NCBI GenBank assembly: GCA_029204225.1
Contig: CM055100.1
Location: forward strand, 16,260,164-16,324,163
Direction: 5' to 3'
DNA from: Diphasiastrum complanatum
Lineage: Eukaryota > Streptophyta > Lycopodiopsida > Lycopodiales > Lycopodiaceae
Length of the DNA: 64,000 bases
The translations under genes were made by a program, and so were the position numbers. The notes under the pieces were generated by a model. That model was not told the origin of the DNA, made no database searches, and saw only the letters and a program-made list of their open reading frames with translations. Within the stretch, counting starts at the first letter, position 1. The number at the start of each line of letters is the position of its first letter. Positions 63,703 through 64,000 of this stretch are shown piece by piece.

Positions 63703-64000
63703 CTACTTCTCGAACAAAGCTTTATTGAGTGGCTTTGTAAAGATATCAGCTGTCATTTCCTCTGTAGGTATGAAGACTGTCTTGAATATCTTCTTTTCGA
63801 CTAAGTCCCGAATAACATGATACTTGATAGCAATATGCTTTGTTTTCGAATGAAATACATGATATTTCGTAAGATAGATTACTGAAGTGTTATCCATTAA
63901 CAAGACATAAGATTCAAAAATAGTATCATCAAATCCTTCCAACATTTGCTTGATCCATATTAGCTCATTTGCCATCTTGGCTGTTGCTACATATTCAGCT
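63703..64000 (-). CDS. Copia C2 RNase H, C-terminal part (runs off the window)
   Basis: On the minus strand the frame enters from beyond 64000 with EYVATAKMANELIWIKQML, then LLMDNTSVIYLTK, HSKTKHIAIKYH and EMTADIFTKPLNKALFEK, the normal end of a copia RNase H. The part inside the window has no stop before the expected terminus. It belongs with the LTR pieces at 56813-57057 and 63489-63657. Confidence 0.88.
   Translation of the reverse strand, partial: AEYVATAKMANELIWIKQMLEGFDDTIFESYVLLMDNTSVIYLTKYHVFHSKTKHIAIKYHVIRDLVEKKIFKTVFIPTEEMTADIFTKPLNKALFEK

Overview
The window looks like nuclear DNA of a land plant: spliceosomal introns with canonical GT/AG borders, Ty1/copia, Ty3/gypsy, LINE and CACTA remnants, long AG/CT microsatellites, and one recognisable host gene of the plant-specific RIN4/NOI family. 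It is gene-poor. I cannot name the species; a large-genome seed-free plant would fit, but that is a guess.

Layout. 1-5.0 kb: decayed copia pol with a 3' LTR, then an internally deleted copia with its 3' LTR (family B). 5.8-9.1 kb: the only ordinary gene territory, with a small single-span membrane ORF (+) and a four-exon-type RIN4-like gene (-) of which three coding exons can be delimited. 9.5-12.5 kb: a family B copia insertion with a perfect AACAT target duplication whose gag-pol is largely replaced, in frame, by a ~2.1 kb reading frame I do not recognise. 13.9-17.3 kb: a LINE with a restriction-like nuclease domain, and the 3' end of an L1-type LINE. 17.8-24.5 kb: copia scraps and four AG/CT tracts. 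24.55-30.98 kb: full-length copia 'A1'. 31-38.5 kb: mostly featureless, with a gypsy RNase H/integrase fragment. 38.5-39.85 kb: hairpins around TA, CA/TG and TATG-like simple repeats. 40-46 kb: copia scraps and a CACTA (TNP2) transposase remnant. 48.3-52.2 kb: the most unusual locus. 52.2-56.3 kb: minus-strand copia 'C1'. 56.3-64 kb: gypsy integrase scrap, LTR of a second C element, and full-length copia 'A2' nested in that LTR.

The unusual locus (48,346-52,236) holds a degenerate multi-exon gene on the minus strand with the motif order of a beta-class DNA amino-methyltransferase (a DPPY-type motif, then QKP, then FSGSGTT), divergent from a spliced plus-strand gene of unknown function. Between them lies an array of 17-bp palindromes (CCTATGCTNAGCATAGG, with all four bases seen at the centre) mostly repeated every 41 bp, close to four helical turns. 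More copies sit in introns of both genes. This looks like a selfish or self-regulated methyltransferase module, or a transposon carrying one; that function is inferred.

A1 and A2 are both exactly 6,431 bp and differ by a handful of substitutions. A2 has an uninterrupted 1,317-codon gag-pol, while A1 has one nonsense change between integrase and reverse transcriptase. The order of events at the right end is readable: gypsy, then copia C insertions, then A2 into a C LTR.
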